Assembly (NCBI GenBank): GCA_023101885.1
Contig: JALPQD010000016.1
Span: forward strand, 11,285,634-11,349,633
DNA length: 64,000 bases
DNA from: Typhlomys cinereus
Lineage: Eukaryota > Chordata > Mammalia > Rodentia > Platacanthomyidae
Direction of reading: 5' to 3'
Shown: one piece after another, positions 49,986 to 62,449 of the stretch
Layout: the number at the start of each line of letters is the position of its first letter
Numbering within the stretch: position 1 is the stretch's first letter
Position numbers and translations under genes: made by a program
Notes under the pieces: model-generated
Seen by the model: the letters and a program-made list of their open reading frames with translations, nothing else
What the model was told of the DNA's origin: nothing
The model's database searches: none

Positions 49986-50484
49986 CTAGGTACAATGATA
50001 CATTAAAAAAACTTGCAATTCCAATTGTCCAACTGTAAAGTTAAAAAGACGCGGAAAAGCTAACATGTAAAATTATGAACAAACGAAATATAATTTAAAA
50101 ATAGAGCAGGAAATATTAATAATAAAAATCAGGAATGGTTATATTAATACCAAATATCTCTTAGAGGAATAAATATTATCATGATAAAAATGTTTATTTC
50201 ATAATAATGAAAAGGTCAATAGAGTGAGCAAACATAAAAAAATCATGTTAATGTTTTATAGTCATGCTTCTGCCAGGAATACAGATTTGACTTTTCTTTT
50301 AACTCTGAGAGTTTGATGACTAGATGAATAAAATAAAGATAGCAAAGATCACATGATCATCACAGTTGAAGATTTTGGTATAATTGAAAAATAATTTGTG
50401 GTTAAAAAAAAAGAAAGCTTTGAATTGAAGCAAATTTTCTCAACCAGATGAAACTCATCTATGTTTAAAAAGCTTTGAGGTTTA

Positions 50485-50775
50485 GGCAGGCAGGAGGGTG
50501 TAACTGATGGAGGGATGAGAGAGAGAGAAAGAGAATGGAGGAAAGCAGGGAAAAGTACTTAATGTGCTTGTAAAAGTAGAACAATTAAAAAAAAAAGTAG
50601 ACAGGCCAGATAGAGTCCTGGAGTCCATGAAGGTAGATGGGCAGGAGGGTTGGAGGGAGTGGGATGAATTGAAAAATGGAGGGGAAGGGAGATGGGTGGG
50701 AGGGGGATGGAGAGAAGCAAGGCTGAGTACTCATTATGCTTGTAAAACCAGAAAAATAAAATAACATAAATGAGA
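50485..50775 (+). mobile_element. Two L1 3' ends in tandem
   Basis: A purine-rich L1 3' end closes with TACTTAATGTGCTTGTAAAAG and an A-run at about 50590. A second copy of the same 3'-end type follows at once and closes with TACTCATTATGCTTGTAAAA near 50750. Both are the older 3'-end type. Confidence 0.75.
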
Positions 50776-52274
50776 AGGATTTAGGTAATACCAATTAATT
50801 TTAAAATCTTAAATATTTCCCCAAATGCCAACACTAAGAAAGGTTACATTCTCACCTCCTCTTTTCTACATTCCATTACACACACTCTACTCAGAGCAAT
50901 AAAGCAATATCCCATTGAGACAGAAATACAGAAGTTCCTCCTGCTTCTTGGCAGTGTGATCCTGAAAGCTGAAGAATTTTTATGAATATGTGGGATAATT
51001 GCATTGTCTCACAAATTCTCTTGTAGCCTGTGGCTATGTATGTTCAAGGAATGATCTTATAATGGGAACAAAAGAGCACAGTGAGGCGATACTTCCTTCT
51101 CCTCCTTTCTAAAATACCGATAATCTAGATATACTCTTTACTGTCTTCTTTGCATCTATTTCCTCCTTCAGTCAGGTGTCATTGTCACATGATTCTGACC
51201 TCCCTATGATTAGATCCAGAGAACACAAGAGCCAAGGCACAATATCTAATCCTGCATGTGCTTCAGTTGTCATCTGCCTGTGGTCAATCTGAAAGGTAGA
51301 CAGAACTGGTAATGCCACTTTAAGCTGAGATCTGTCTCGGTGGCAGATTTCCATTCACAGTGCTGAGAGAGGCAGTAATTCCTAAATGTTGACAAAACCA
51401 CAGCTTCTACCAGCATCATTTCTTTGTTCAGTCACAAGATGTAGACAGTTTTAGTTACCTGTTTTTGGTTTTCAATTGCCACCAGTTTCTTTTTCCCTTA
51501 AAGTATCTAGGAGCAGGTTAATGCCTTCTCCTGGCTCTCCTGCTTACCCTTACCCTAATGCCCTCCCTTGACAATCCATAAAATATTCTACTAAAATTGA
51601 CATTATTACTGACTCCTTAACCTTCAATTACATCCTTTTGTGTGGAGATGACTTTGTAGCCCATGATAATGGACTTGATTTTAACACGTGAAGTGATTAC
51701 ACTAAATGTCTATCATGATTCCTCGGATTTGCAGATTTTTCTGTAATTAAAGGAGTGTTCAACAAGTACTAGCAAATTGAATAATAAGGCAAATAGGACA
51801 ACATAATCAGAGCCTCCTTTAAATTGTGACAATATAGTAACATGATTGTTTCTGACCAAAGAAATGGCAGTGGCAGGAATTAGTCATTTCCAGCTCGAAA
51901 AAATAATGATTCATTAGCAGTGTCTCACGTTTTTCTCTGATAGTTATCTTAAGTTCATATGGAGGTGAAGTCTGATTCGTCCAATAGCTGTGAAAGTAAT
52001 AATCTCTGTACCCTAAACTCTGGTGAAATCTCTGAAGAATACAAAAATGAACAAAAAATTATCTTCTCTTCTGTTTAAAGATACTGGGCTTATTTCTCAT
52101 GCTCATAAAGTCCTAACTACCATAAATGCAAAATCAACTTTTGTAGTCACTGGCAAATCTCTAAGTGAGACAGTATCAGTCAGTTCAACTTTCATAACTC
52201 TACCTTCATTATCTCATTTTGTTGAATTATTAGCATACCAAGAGAATGAACTTTAATTTTAAAAAAAAAGTTTA

Positions 52275-52282
52275 GTGTGTGT

Positions 52283-52327
<45 letters not shown>
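52275..52327. repeat. (GT)n microsatellite
   Basis: Fifty-three bases of GT with one AT variant, at the tail side of a SINE fragment. Confidence 0.95.
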
Positions 52328-52331
<4 letters not shown>

Positions 52332-52480
52332 GATACCGGGTGTCCCTGTGGAAAAATAAGGGTAACTTCAGAAAACATCCTGGATTTCTTTGACCTCATT
52401 TTGGCTACACTCTGGCATTTCCCACCCTCTGCCCACCAGGGACAGAAATTCAGGCTGCCACATTTTCTGCCTGTCATTTT
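52328..52480 (-). mobile_element. Decayed fragment of the same SINE family
   Basis: The block CCACCAGGGACAGAAATTCAGGCTGCCACATTTTCTGCCTG parallels the inverted SINE at 17450-17505. The (GT)n at 52275-52327 sits where the SINE tail should be. The tRNA-like head is missing. Confidence 0.55.
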
Positions 52481-52995
52481 TTTTTTTTGATTTAAGCACT
52501 TATCTTTTATTGGGGAACATTTAAATTCCAATATGTTCCTAATAAAAGCAATATTATAAAGTATATCTTTGAAAATAAAATATTTTGCACGTGTTCAAAT
52601 ATATTTACAATAGTGAATTGCTGGATGGTGGTTGAGCAATTTGTTTTTACTTTTGAAAGATGCCCTGTAGTTGTTTTCTACTGTGCATCTTCACATTGAG
52701 AACGCTGTCAGATTATTTTCCAGACAACACTGCATTATCTAAATTTTGAGATCTCTGGCCACTTCAGAACATAAATTTTAAGTTTTCTTATTATGTTCTA
52801 TATTGAACAATTCTTTCTACATCATAAGAACCATGTGCATTTCCTCCTATGTACTTATATTTAATTTTATGAAACATTTTAAATTTGTAATAAATATGCA
52901 CATAAAACTGGTTTTGTTTTACATGTTACATAATATTTTCTGCTCACTTTGTTGTCTCTAAACTTATTTTGTCAGGCTTTTTTTTTTTTTTTTTT

Positions 52996-53072
52996 TGTGG
53001 GACCTGGTATTGACTTCAGGACCTTCTTATTGCAAAGCAATCTTAACCCTGAGCCATCTTTCCAGCCTGAGA
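52996..53072 (-). mobile_element. SINE head fragment
   Basis: Reads GACTTCAGGACCTTCTTATTGCAAAG...GAGCCATCTTTCCAGCC, the inverted tRNA-like head of the SINE family. It follows a poly(T) run (52979-52996). It may be a head-only copy. Confidence 0.6.
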
Positions 53073-54124
53073 ATGTACTATTAAAAAGTCCTTTATGCAG
53101 ATTATATAGTGCAGATCTGCCCATGATGAGCTGAAAGTTAAGACAGAGATAGGTTATGTTTTCAAAGTCACGAAATACACATTTCATCTCAAATAATCAA
53201 TGTTAGGTAATCAATGATCATTATAGAAAATATGGTCTACAGTCTACCCAGGGAATAAGTGTGATAATCTTTGCAAAAGAAAGTTCACTGAATCTCTTGG
53301 AAAATAATCCCTTAAAGTAAAGGAGGATAAGCTCTGGAAAATTCTACATTAAAAAAAAGATATTCATACAACTCAGTAAGTAGATCCTGCTGTTTAGCTC
53401 ACCATTCTACACCAGGAAAGAGCTTATTCAAACTTTTCTGTCTTCTTTTTCAAAAAGTGAAACTTAAACCAATCTTCTGGAAAGATTGGCCACGTTTTAC
53501 TTTTGTAAGAAGTCATTTAAGATGGAAAACAATTTCTGTGAGCAGTTAACAGCTCATTAACGTTTAGTGATTAGATGAAATGAAAGCTTATTTAATTATA
53601 ACAAAAAGAATTTTTACTTGAAATAAGAAATATTAAAAGTGTAAAGAAAAATAGAATGGATTTAGAAAGATACAAGAAATATCATATACAGCTTTCTGCT
53701 AATTATTCTGTATTGTAATTTTTAAACATCTATTTACAAAAGCTTCAATAATGCCATTAGTGCAGCATATGAAGTTAATCTTTATGATGTTTTTGTTACC
53801 ACGCTTTACAGTTAAGTATTACTCTGGTTTTAAAATTATTATTGTTTTCTCTTAAAATAACTGCAAATAAAACTTTCAGTTCATTCCACTCAGGATGTTT
53901 TTCCTTGATTAGTCTTTTGCTCCTGTATAAGCTCTCTTTATAGAAAAGAGAATGTGAAAAATACAAGCATTTGAGTTATATTTCTTTTGTAATAAATACA
54001 CATTGTTATCCATGAAGTCAGTGAAGCAACCATAATAATTGTGCTTGACTTGCAGAGTATTCAATGCACAGCCCTGTTTAGGTTGAGATGACTGCAGTGT
54101 CACTGCGATTAGAAGTAAAAATAA

Positions 54125-54282
54125 GTGGCGATTTGAGATATGACTCAGCTGGTAAAGGTATCTGTGAACAAGCCTGAAGACCTGAGTTCCATCCCTGGAG
54201 CCAACATAGCTGAAGGAGAGAAATGACTTTTGAAAGTTGTCTTCTAATCTATACACACTATGCCATGACTGTAGCTGCTCGT

Positions 54283-54283
<1 letters not shown>
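54125..54283 (+). mobile_element. Short tRNA-head SINE followed by (CT)n
   Basis: GATATGACTCAGCTGGTAAAGGTATCTGTGAACAAGCCTGAAGACCTGAGTTCCATCCCTGG is a clear ID/B4-type head. It is followed by a shortened body and the long CT run. Confidence 0.65.
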
Positions 54284-54367
<84 letters not shown>

Positions 54368-54372
54368 TCTCT
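54284..54372. repeat. Long (CT)n microsatellite
   Basis: About 89 bases of nearly uninterrupted CT, the longest pure dinucleotide run in the window. It lies between two SINEs. Confidence 0.95.
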
Positions 54373-54390
54373 TAAATAAATAGAAGTTAG

Positions 54391-54660
54391 TCTGGAAAGA
54401 TGGCTCAAGGCTTAAGACTCTGCCTCACAAGAAGAAGGTACAGAGTTAGGATCACAGGTCCACAGAAAAACTCCAGGAAGAAACTATGAAAGCCTACATT
54501 TCCAGCCCTGGTGAGCAGAGCCTGGGAAGTTACAGAGCAAAGCAAAAAGGAGGTATAAGCAATTCGGGGTGATTCCTGAAATTACCCTTGGGCCACTAGA
54601 GTGCCTTCTGATATACACATTGTGCACACACAGAGAGAGAAAACAATTTTTTAAATAAAA
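54391..54660 (+). mobile_element. Diverged SINE of the tRNA-head family
   Basis: Head TCTGGAAAGATGGCTCAAGGCTTAAGACTCTGCC, body CCCTGGTGAGCAGAGCCTGGGAA, and a CA/A-rich end. Same family as 61716-61870, older than the copy at 38.8 kb. Confidence 0.65.
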
Positions 54661-54789
54661 AAATTTGAAAAGCACAAGTTAAGGATAAGTACACTATAAC
54701 TTCTATGATAATAGCTAGTAATGAAATAAAGTATTTTGGGTTTTTCGGATAAAAGAATTCTGTCAACTTTTATACATACAGCATTTTTT

Positions 54790-54957
54790 ATTATACATTT
54801 TTATTATTATTTCTGCTCATACAAACTTAATAGATACCAGTTCCCTCCCTCCCACCTCCTCCCCCCAAACCCCCTGCTCCCCTTCCCCTCACCCCTCCTT
54901 CCCCATGCCCCAGTGCCTCCCGCCCCAATTCCCAGAGAGTCCTTTATTGTGCATGCC
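54790..54957 (-). mobile_element. 168-bp L1 3'-end insertion with 17-bp TSD
   Basis: On the minus strand it begins GGCATGCACAATAAAGGACT and runs through the G-rich tract to the A-rich tail, matching the young L1 pair at 1-11 kb closely. A perfect 17-bp direct repeat (TACATACAGCATTTTTT) lies at 54773-54789 and 54958-54974. This looks like a recent, extremely 5'-truncated L1 insertion. Confidence 0.92.
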
Positions 54958-55334
54958 TACATACAGCATTTTTTTAAGAAGTCAAGTAGGAATAACTTCA
55001 ACTGCCACTACATGATGACAACCTTTATTTTCAGTGAATCTTTGGTCTGGGAAAAGTTGTTATATCTTCTAATATTCCACATGGACATATTAGAAAAGAT
55101 TAGGAATTTGTGGTTTATACAAATAGCACAACATAGTTAGCTTATAAAGAAACAGTTCTCTACATGCCTTTTTCATATGTCCTTTATTTTAGTTAACTCT
55201 GCTTTTATTTTTGCATTAGTTCCACAAATCCACAATTTATGTTATTTTATTTTCATCTTCATGTGTATGCATGTATGTTGTTCATGAGTGTTTGTATGTA
55301 TGGGGATTTTGTGTGTGCTGGTGCATGTGCATGT

Positions 55335-55585
55335 ATGTGGAAGGCTCAGGTAGATGTTGGAGCTCTTCAATTGCTCTTCTATTTCCTTGGACAACTTTTT
55401 AGTGAAACACAAAACTCATGGACACAGATAGCCTTGATAACCATTTTCCACTGGGAATCCTATCTCTACAACCCAACTCATGAATTACAGGTCAAATGCC
55501 ACATTTATGTAGATTTCAGAGACCTAAACTTCGGTCCTCTTGTTTGTCCTGCAAAGTTTTTAATGGATGAGTTTTCCCAGCTTGT
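55335..55585 (-). mobile_element. B4-like SINE, inverted
   Basis: From a GT-rich start (GTGCATGTATGTGGAAGGCTCAGGTAGATGTTGG) through a B1-like centre to CCTAAACTTCGGTCCTCTTGTTTGTCCTGCAAAG...GAGTTTTCCCAG, the inverted head of this SINE type. Confidence 0.5.
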
Positions 55586-56030
55586 AGCCACAGGTTTTAA
55601 GCAAAAGACACTGTAAGGTGTGGTAGGCCTCACTATAAGTTGTTGGCCAAGAGGCCCCAGAAGCTCCTATAACAATACAGGCAATTACTATCATTCTTGT
55701 GTGAGCATGAGGGTTTGTCCACCAGAACACTTGAGATATAGGACACAAAAAGAAACAAGGTATAATCTGAAATGGAAACTTCCTTTCTGCTGGCTAATGT
55801 TGACAATGTAAGAAGGTGCCATGCAAACTTCTGGGAAGAAAATTTATCAGTTATCTTACCGAACTGCTGAATTCAATAATACTGATTTGTCTGGCAAGAC
55901 ATGCTCACAGGTGCAATGGTGGTGTGGCTGTTTGGGGAGTAACCAATTGTTTTCTAATTGGATTTGAGGTTTGTTTTTTATCCCATATTTTATTTCATAT
56001 AAGGGAATGCATTCATGGGACTTTATTTTA

Positions 56031-56034
56031 GTGT

Positions 56035-56086
<52 letters not shown>

Positions 56087-56098
56087 ATGTGTGTGTGA
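56031..56098. repeat. (GT)n microsatellite
   Basis: Tail of the inverted SINE 56099-56292. Confidence 0.95.
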
Positions 56099-56292
56099 GA
56101 CTCAAGAGTGACTTTTGGAATCATACTGTATTTCTCTACCTTCTTATTGCCTTGGCCTGGGGTTTCCCAGGCTCTGTCTTCTGGAGTTGTAAGTGTAGAT
56201 TGCTGACATTTCCACTCAGCATCTTTACATGGGATCTGTTCATATAGCTTATGAGGCAAAGGTTTTAACCTCTGAGCCATCTTCCCAGCCCT
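56099..56292 (-). mobile_element. Diverged SINE, inverted, (GT)n at its tail
   Basis: Ends GAGCCATCTTCCCAGCCC, the inverted SINE head. It contains GGGGTTTCCCAGGCTCTGTC, which parallels the body of the 17-kb copy. The (GT)n at 56031-56098 is the expanded tail. Confidence 0.7.
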
Positions 56293-56404
56293 TGTGTGGT
56301 ACTTTGAAACTGATCTTCTCTGTATGACATGATTGTTGCAATCATGAATGTATTGCAACTATGTTAGCCTGCACATGCTGCACAAAATAGGAACATTCAA
56401 CATT

Positions 56405-56830
56405 GCATCATGGATGTAGGTAAGGGTCTCCACATAATCCTGAGGGAGTTTTGGCTGTTAATGTTTGCTGGAGGAGGGGACAAACATTCTTTACTAGCAA
56501 AGCCACTGCTAAATTGTACCTTATATATGCTCATGATCACACAAGCAAGCATACTTACATTCAGTCAGTCTCCACCCACCTCCCCCTCCCACCCAACGGG
56601 GCAAAACAGACATGAACAGAATGAGGGATTAATTGGCAGGAATTAGGTCAGCAGAAGTGGGAAGGGGATAAGAGAAGGTAGTAAGGAAACATCTTATTTT
56701 TAGATGAAATTGCAAATGGAAAAGAGACCAGGAGTAAAAGTGGCAGTGGGGGGTAATAGAGAAGCTGGACAAGTAAGAATAGACATGTGTGCATGAGCAT
56801 CTTATAATAAAAGTTATTGCCTTTCAATGT
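56405..56830 (+). mobile_element. Lx-like L1 3'UTR fragment
   Basis: The series GGGACAAACATTCTTTA, AAAGCCACTGCTAAATTGT, TGATCACACAAGCAAGC and GGATTAATTGGCAGGAA resembles the 3'UTR of older rodent L1 (Lx-type) as I recall it. It ends in AATAAAA. No ORF is preserved. Confidence 0.6.
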
Positions 56831-57174
56831 GAATTAAATAATAATTAATAAAATACCAAGATGAGAAAGAAACAGTATACCATGGGACAAAACCTAATGC
56901 CAGAAAATGGAACCTACAACTTAATTAAATCGCTTTTGGAAAAAGGCATTTATATTTTAAATGAAAATCTGATCACATACTCTATGTAGATCCTGTGACA
57001 CGGTGCCATGCTCGCATAAGTCATTGAAGGATAAGTCTGAGTTTCCATCACGTTGTTTTAATATTTTCATTAGTTGCACTTGTGTATTGGCTGGTGTCAT
57101 ATTAGAGAACATATATCCATTAAAATATACACTACCAGGATTCTTTGAATGTACAGAAGAAACAAGTAAGAATG

Positions 57175-57424
57175 GGAGCTGAGTTGGTAAATGTTGTCCT
57201 TGCATGTATGAGAAAAGACCTAAGTATCATTCTCAGAACTCACATAAGAATAAAATTCATCTGAGTGGAGAGTTACATACAAGAGTATCATGGGGTTCTC
57301 TGGCCAGTCAGCCTAACTACTTGATGAATTTCTCTAGTGCTATACTTTATCTCAGAAGAGAAAACTGGAGTATAGTGTGAATAATGCCTGAAGAAAGGTT
57401 TCCAAGTTGTTTCTCCTCTTATCT

Positions 57425-57430
<6 letters not shown>
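57175..57430 (+). mobile_element. B4-like SINE followed by (CA)n
   Basis: GAGCTGAGTTGGTAAATGTTGTCCTTGCATGTATGAG head, TCATTCTCAGAACTCACAT, and CTCTGGCCAGTCAGCCTAACTACTTGATG B1-like middle, leading directly into the (CA)n at 57431-57482. Confidence 0.55.

Positions 57431-57482
<52 letters not shown>
57431..57482. repeat. (CA)n microsatellite
   Basis: Tail of the B4-like SINE 57175-57430. Confidence 0.95.
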
Positions 57483-57485
<3 letters not shown>

Positions 57486-58229
57486 ATACTAAATAAATGT
57501 TATTGTATATTTTTTAGAGTGGCTATGCTTAGATACTGTTTCATCAGGAATTGCATTTATTAATATCCTTATGAAGTCATGGTGACACATCCTGAAGGCC
57601 TTACCATTGAGATATGTTGAAATTGAAAATGTTGAAATTGAAAAAATGTTTGAAATTCATTTGCGTTTTTTCATGTTTGATATAATTTTCATCCATAAAC
57701 AATCATTTCACTTTCCACTGTTAAATTTTTAAAAGGAAACTAGAAACTGTTTTTAAATTGATTATGGTGTCCCTTCATTTCAATAGCAGTTCATTAGCAC
57801 ACTTTGTTTTGCATAGATAGCTTCTGTCAATGTGATATTATTTAATTTTATAGTCCTTTTATCTTGTCACGTGATCAAAGAAGATTTTTAGAAATATGGT
57901 CCTGTACTAATATTATAACATTCTTTGGGATGAGTTTGGTCACTGTGAGACTTTCAGACTTGGTAAGAAAACAGGACTATAATAGGCAAACAAATGTTTT
58001 CCTATTAGGCAGTAATAGTAGTGTTTGCCACTCATCTCAGTTACTCACTGAGACTGACAAAGGCAGGAGGACTAGAAATTTAAGCTCTGCTCGTCCTTTC
58101 AGCAACCTAAAACCAGACCATTTCATCCACATGGTGAGACTATCACTTTAGAATAAAATTTTAAACTGAAGGAATGGAAATACAGTTCTTTGGTGGGGAA
58201 CTATTTTTTTACATGTGTAAAGTTTTGGG

Positions 58230-58271
58230 AGAGACAGAGGTAGAGAAACAGAGAGAGAGAGAGAGAGAGAC

Positions 58272-58322
<51 letters not shown>
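58230..58322. repeat. (GA)n purine tract
   Basis: Imperfect GA repeats with ACAG interruptions. Confidence 0.93.
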
Positions 58323-58323
<1 letters not shown>

Positions 58324-59277
58324 CCTGGGTTATTCATTTGTCTAGCAGGTATTCATTGAGAATGGAGGCTTAAAATTTTCTTTTCATTTTTATGGAATAT
58401 AGTTAGCTATAACAATAAAAAGAGTTCAAATCTTTCAATAAGCTTGGAATGTAGTAAGAAACACAATGAACAGTACCAAAAATCTCACACTTCCTTCACA
58501 GATTATTATAGCTTTATGTTCTGAGCAGGAATCACAGGTTACATTTTGAGCTTTATCAGGGTTTCACCTAAACCCAAACATCAGCAAGCCTCTTCCCTTT
58601 CCTGTCTGTGTTCTCATTCATCCCTGGGCCATGGCATGCTCTGCATCACAGGGGCTGCTGACCTCACAGCTCCTTATGCTCAGGGAGGCTGACTGAATGA
58701 AGCTGAAGGAAGGCAGTAGCTGGAGCCTAGAGGCCTTTAAGTGGCCTCCTGCTCTGCTGCAGATGCTTTTCTGGAGAAGGACAAACCCTTCTGTGACTTC
58801 AGCTTCATTCTTCTTTTCTTTTGGACACGTGATTTCAGTTTATCTATTGATGCCCAGATATGATAATCCCACATATTCCTTATGTTGCTTCTCCCTTTCC
58901 TGCTTAGTTTCATGACATGTCTGTGTGTACTGTCTTGCACCATATTTCACATTTCAAGTACTCAGCATGGGTTGTTTTCTTAGAAGGTTCTTGGTGAATC
59001 CAGTGTTAAATTAAGCACAGAAAGACAGTGGAAGCAAAGGCTTTTCTATCATTAAAGTGCATTATTTAAAAATCATTATCAAACCTCATTTTTTTAACTG
59101 TTTGTACAATAAAAGACAGCTTGTAAGATTCCTGACAGGTATTGAAGAAGACCTATATGGAAAATTAAAGCTTGTTTGAAGATAGAGGAGATGTGAAATA
59201 TCTGTCAAGGCCTGATTCTAAAGTCCCCACTCAGTGCACTTGAGCCAGATTGTGAGTCAACCACTAAGGAGTCATGA

Positions 59278-59479
59278 TGGGAAGGAAAGAAAGAAGGGAG
59301 GAAGGAAGGGAGAAAGGAAGGAAGGAAAAAGAAAGAAAAGAAAATTAAATAAAGGAAAAGAAAGATAAAGGAAATAAAGAAAGAGGTAGAGAGAAAGAGA
59401 AAGGGAGAAGGAGAGAGAGAGGCACAAGGACAAGTGAGGGAGGAAGCAAAGAAAGAAAGGAAGGAGGGAGGGAGGGAGG
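59278..59479. repeat. 200-bp near-pure polypurine tract
   Basis: GGAA, GAAA and GGGA units with only a few T and C interruptions. Strand asymmetry is strong. Confidence 0.95.
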
Positions 59480-61109
59480 CATATTTATTGTCCCTGACAT
59501 GGATATTCCTAGGATGGAGTTTGCCCTATAAAGACATAAAGACAGATATAGAAGAAATTAGTGTTTCGTATATAAGTATTAACTAGCCCTGACTCCACTT
59601 AACTTCCAAGATCAAACCTGAATGAATCCATTCAGAGCAGTATGGCTGTAGACAGCTGTATATGGTTTCTCTAAAAGCTCTTATAAGATCTGTCAGTTTC
59701 CTTTAACACAAAATGGGGTTAATAGCATCATTCATCCTACAAAAGGATAATGACGATGGCGTGATGATAAATCATAGCACAATTTACATTCACACTTTAG
59801 AATGGTGCTGCCTTAATTAATTACCACTGTGCTCACTGCAGTTAGATGGCAACAAAGATAACTTGAATGTTTAGGCAATTACAAAGAATGAAAAGTATTT
59901 ATTGAGGAAAGTTTCCTCCTTTTTATCCCATTTTCAAAATTGCAAGATTTGTTTGTGTCCAAATTATTCAGTGATTCAATTTCTTTACCATCTACTCTAT
60001 ACACAACTGATTCCAGGATTGATTGCATCAACTATCCATTTGATATTGCCTGTGATAATAGACCCAAAGGGGAACTGTGAATTTGCTTTCTCATTCTAAA
60101 GTTCTTATTTTAAAACGCAGCAGTCAGTTTGTATTCAAGTGCTATTTTTTAAGTGTCCCTCCTCTGGTTCTTTTAATTCTGGTGCACATTCTTTAATGTG
60201 TTCAGATCAGTAGATCTTCCCGCAGTGTAACCTTCCACCTATCTACCTCAGGTCCGTCACTGTCTTCTGCAAGCTTTTCAAGCTCTCTGCAAAAAGATCA
60301 AATCATTAATGACATTAAAGATGTTGCAGTGAAATTGTTATCTATGCTGGAAATGCTACTTGGCCAGAGAACAGGAAAAATTTTTAATTGGGAGTTGTGC
60401 TGTTGGAAAATTCCAGTGAACTGGGGTTTATGTTTCTTCATATTTATTTGAGCAAAAGTATTGTGGCCAAAGCTATGTGTGTTTGGATGTTAGAGGGACA
60501 TTTCTTTGTGTGATATAAGCCCTTTAGAGCTATGACAGACATAACTATGCTTAATCAAATTGGATTTAAAATAGTAGGAAATGAAAATCTTTTAACAATT
60601 ACCAGAAGTTTTAGTAGTGCAATAACTGTGGTTGTGTATGCAATGCTGTAGATCTATAACCCAACATCTAAACCAAAAATTGATATGAAAATTCAATAAA
60701 TTCCTATCCTTTAATTAAATGAAACAGAGAATAGTATCCCTAGTTTTTAGTAGATTAATTTTATTGTGAATTACTCAGTCATGAGAGAATTCCTGAGACA
60801 ATTGGAGATACATATATATGAAATTTAAAGAATTCAAGAAGGTCAAACTCTTATTGAATATTAACTGTACATGTAAACATTTCCTGCAACAATCATAAGG
60901 GTGTCATATACCTACTTCATGGATTAGCAGCCTAAGTTTTAAGAGTATAATTAATTTTCAATCGCTCTTTTGTACATTAGAAGTTAGTTATCATGGGGTG
61001 TCATTGAGAAACATTCTCAAGATGATCCTACACCTGCAACTCCATTATCTCTCCCATAAGCCTTTGACCCAAAGGTTGCCCAGCTTCACCACTATTAGAG
61101 ATACTTTCA

Positions 61110-61260
61110 AACCTATGTTTTTGGTCACATGTTCTAGAGTCAGATTAATTACATTTGAACCTGGCTCACTACATATAAAATCAATAGGCAAGTCACTTAA
61201 CCTCTATTTGGTTTAGTTTATAGTCTTTAAACTGGAAAAAAATACCAGTTCAAGCCCAAG
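61110..61260 (+). mobile_element. MIR SINE fragment
   Basis: TCTAGAGTCAGATTAATTACATTTGAACCTGGCTC...GGCAAGTCACTTAACCTCTATTTGGTTTAG...TAAACTGG follows the MIR consensus in forward order. Confidence 0.75.
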
Positions 61261-61715
61261 TGAATTCTAATGATTTTCACTGAATGTGTGCAATCTATAA
61301 TCTAGTAACTGAATTTAGTCTCTTCTGAGATTCATCTCATTTAGCTGCAATGTTAATTTTTAACAGATAGTTTTTTTTTTTTTTTCCTTCTACAGTCTAA
61401 TGCTTGGGGAAAAAAATCACCAGAAATGAGAATCCTGAGACTGAAAGCAGCAGAATTACTCAAGTCATAAAAGAGGACTGAAACTTCTTATCCCTGTGTC
61501 TGTCTCCAGGATCTGAGACACACAGAAATGTGTCTTCCCAAAAGGCACTTTGACTCTGACAGGCTAGTAAGGAGTATATACTCTTCTGTTCACTTTGTCA
61601 TGTCTTGTGCCACACCACCTCTGTTATTTAGTCTTTCTGCTAGATCACCTGTTTCATACTTTGTCAGTCATAACTGATGCAAGCCAAGGAAACAAACAAA
61701 GGGCTCTTAGGAATC

Positions 61716-61870
61716 AAAATGACAAGCTGCAAAGATGGCTCAGGGGTTAAGACTGCCTTGCAAGCAGAAAGTCCTGAATTCAGATCTCAGGTACCCCATA
61801 AAAACACCAGAAACCAAGGTGACCTGCACTTCCAGTATTGATAGGCAGAGACTGGAAAATCTGGGGTAAA
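61716..61870 (+). mobile_element. Truncated SINE of the tRNA-head family
   Basis: GCTGCAAAGATGGCTCAGGGGTTAAGACTGCCTTGCAAGCAG, then GAATTCAGATCTCAGGTACCCC and a recognisable body (ACTTCCAGTATTGATAGGCAGAG). No CA tail or clear TSD was found. Confidence 0.65.
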
Positions 61871-62449
61871 TCCATCACCCCATACATAGCTTTGAAGCTG
61901 ACTGTTAGTATTCCCATATGGTTTTGGTTTCTGCAGAATTGTCTCACAGAGATCTGAAAATTCAAACAGGATGAATTCCCTTTCCCTTCCTCCAAACTGG
62001 GGGGCACTGTCCACTAAAGATTGATTGACAAAGAAAACACCAAACTAAAAAATGCCCTATGCTTTCTGTTTTCATTGGGTCTGCTGTTCTCAACATCTAC
62101 ATTCCTCACCCTAAACAATCCAACCAAATCACAATGGGATATTTGAAAAGTAGAGAAATATCTTGTGTGCTCACATTTATATTTAATTAAAAACATTATC
62201 TTTTGTTTTACATGAAAATAAATTACTCCTTTAAAATGTTTGTCATATGTGAAAACCTGAAGTTTGGACTTTAAACTTAAAAGTTTGGAAAACATAAGGG
62301 GAGGCAGGAAGAGAGGTCTTTAATGGAATCTAGATTTCACTGCAGGTTATTTTAGTGCACAGAGAAACAAAAGTCCTTTATTTCCTTTGACATTATGAGA
62401 AAGGGGTACCCTCCGTGTTACACAAAACAAAATAGTTCCATGAAATACC

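Larger units (their letters stand above)
57483..61109. other. Cdh8: Cdh8 intron with purine tracts
   Basis: Contains the (GA)n run, the 200-bp polypurine tract, a GC-richer unidentified stretch near 58560-58960 and a TAATTAATTA-bearing patch near 59740-59880. Confidence 0.5.

Noticed and set aside
53909..54256. 115-codon minus-strand open frame
   Set aside because: Part is an inverted SINE head and the rest shows no family resemblance; not a credible gene.
56023..56358. 111-codon minus-strand open frame ending in a Thr/His repeat
   Set aside because: It covers a SINE and its (GT)n tail; the repeat peptide is a microsatellite translation.
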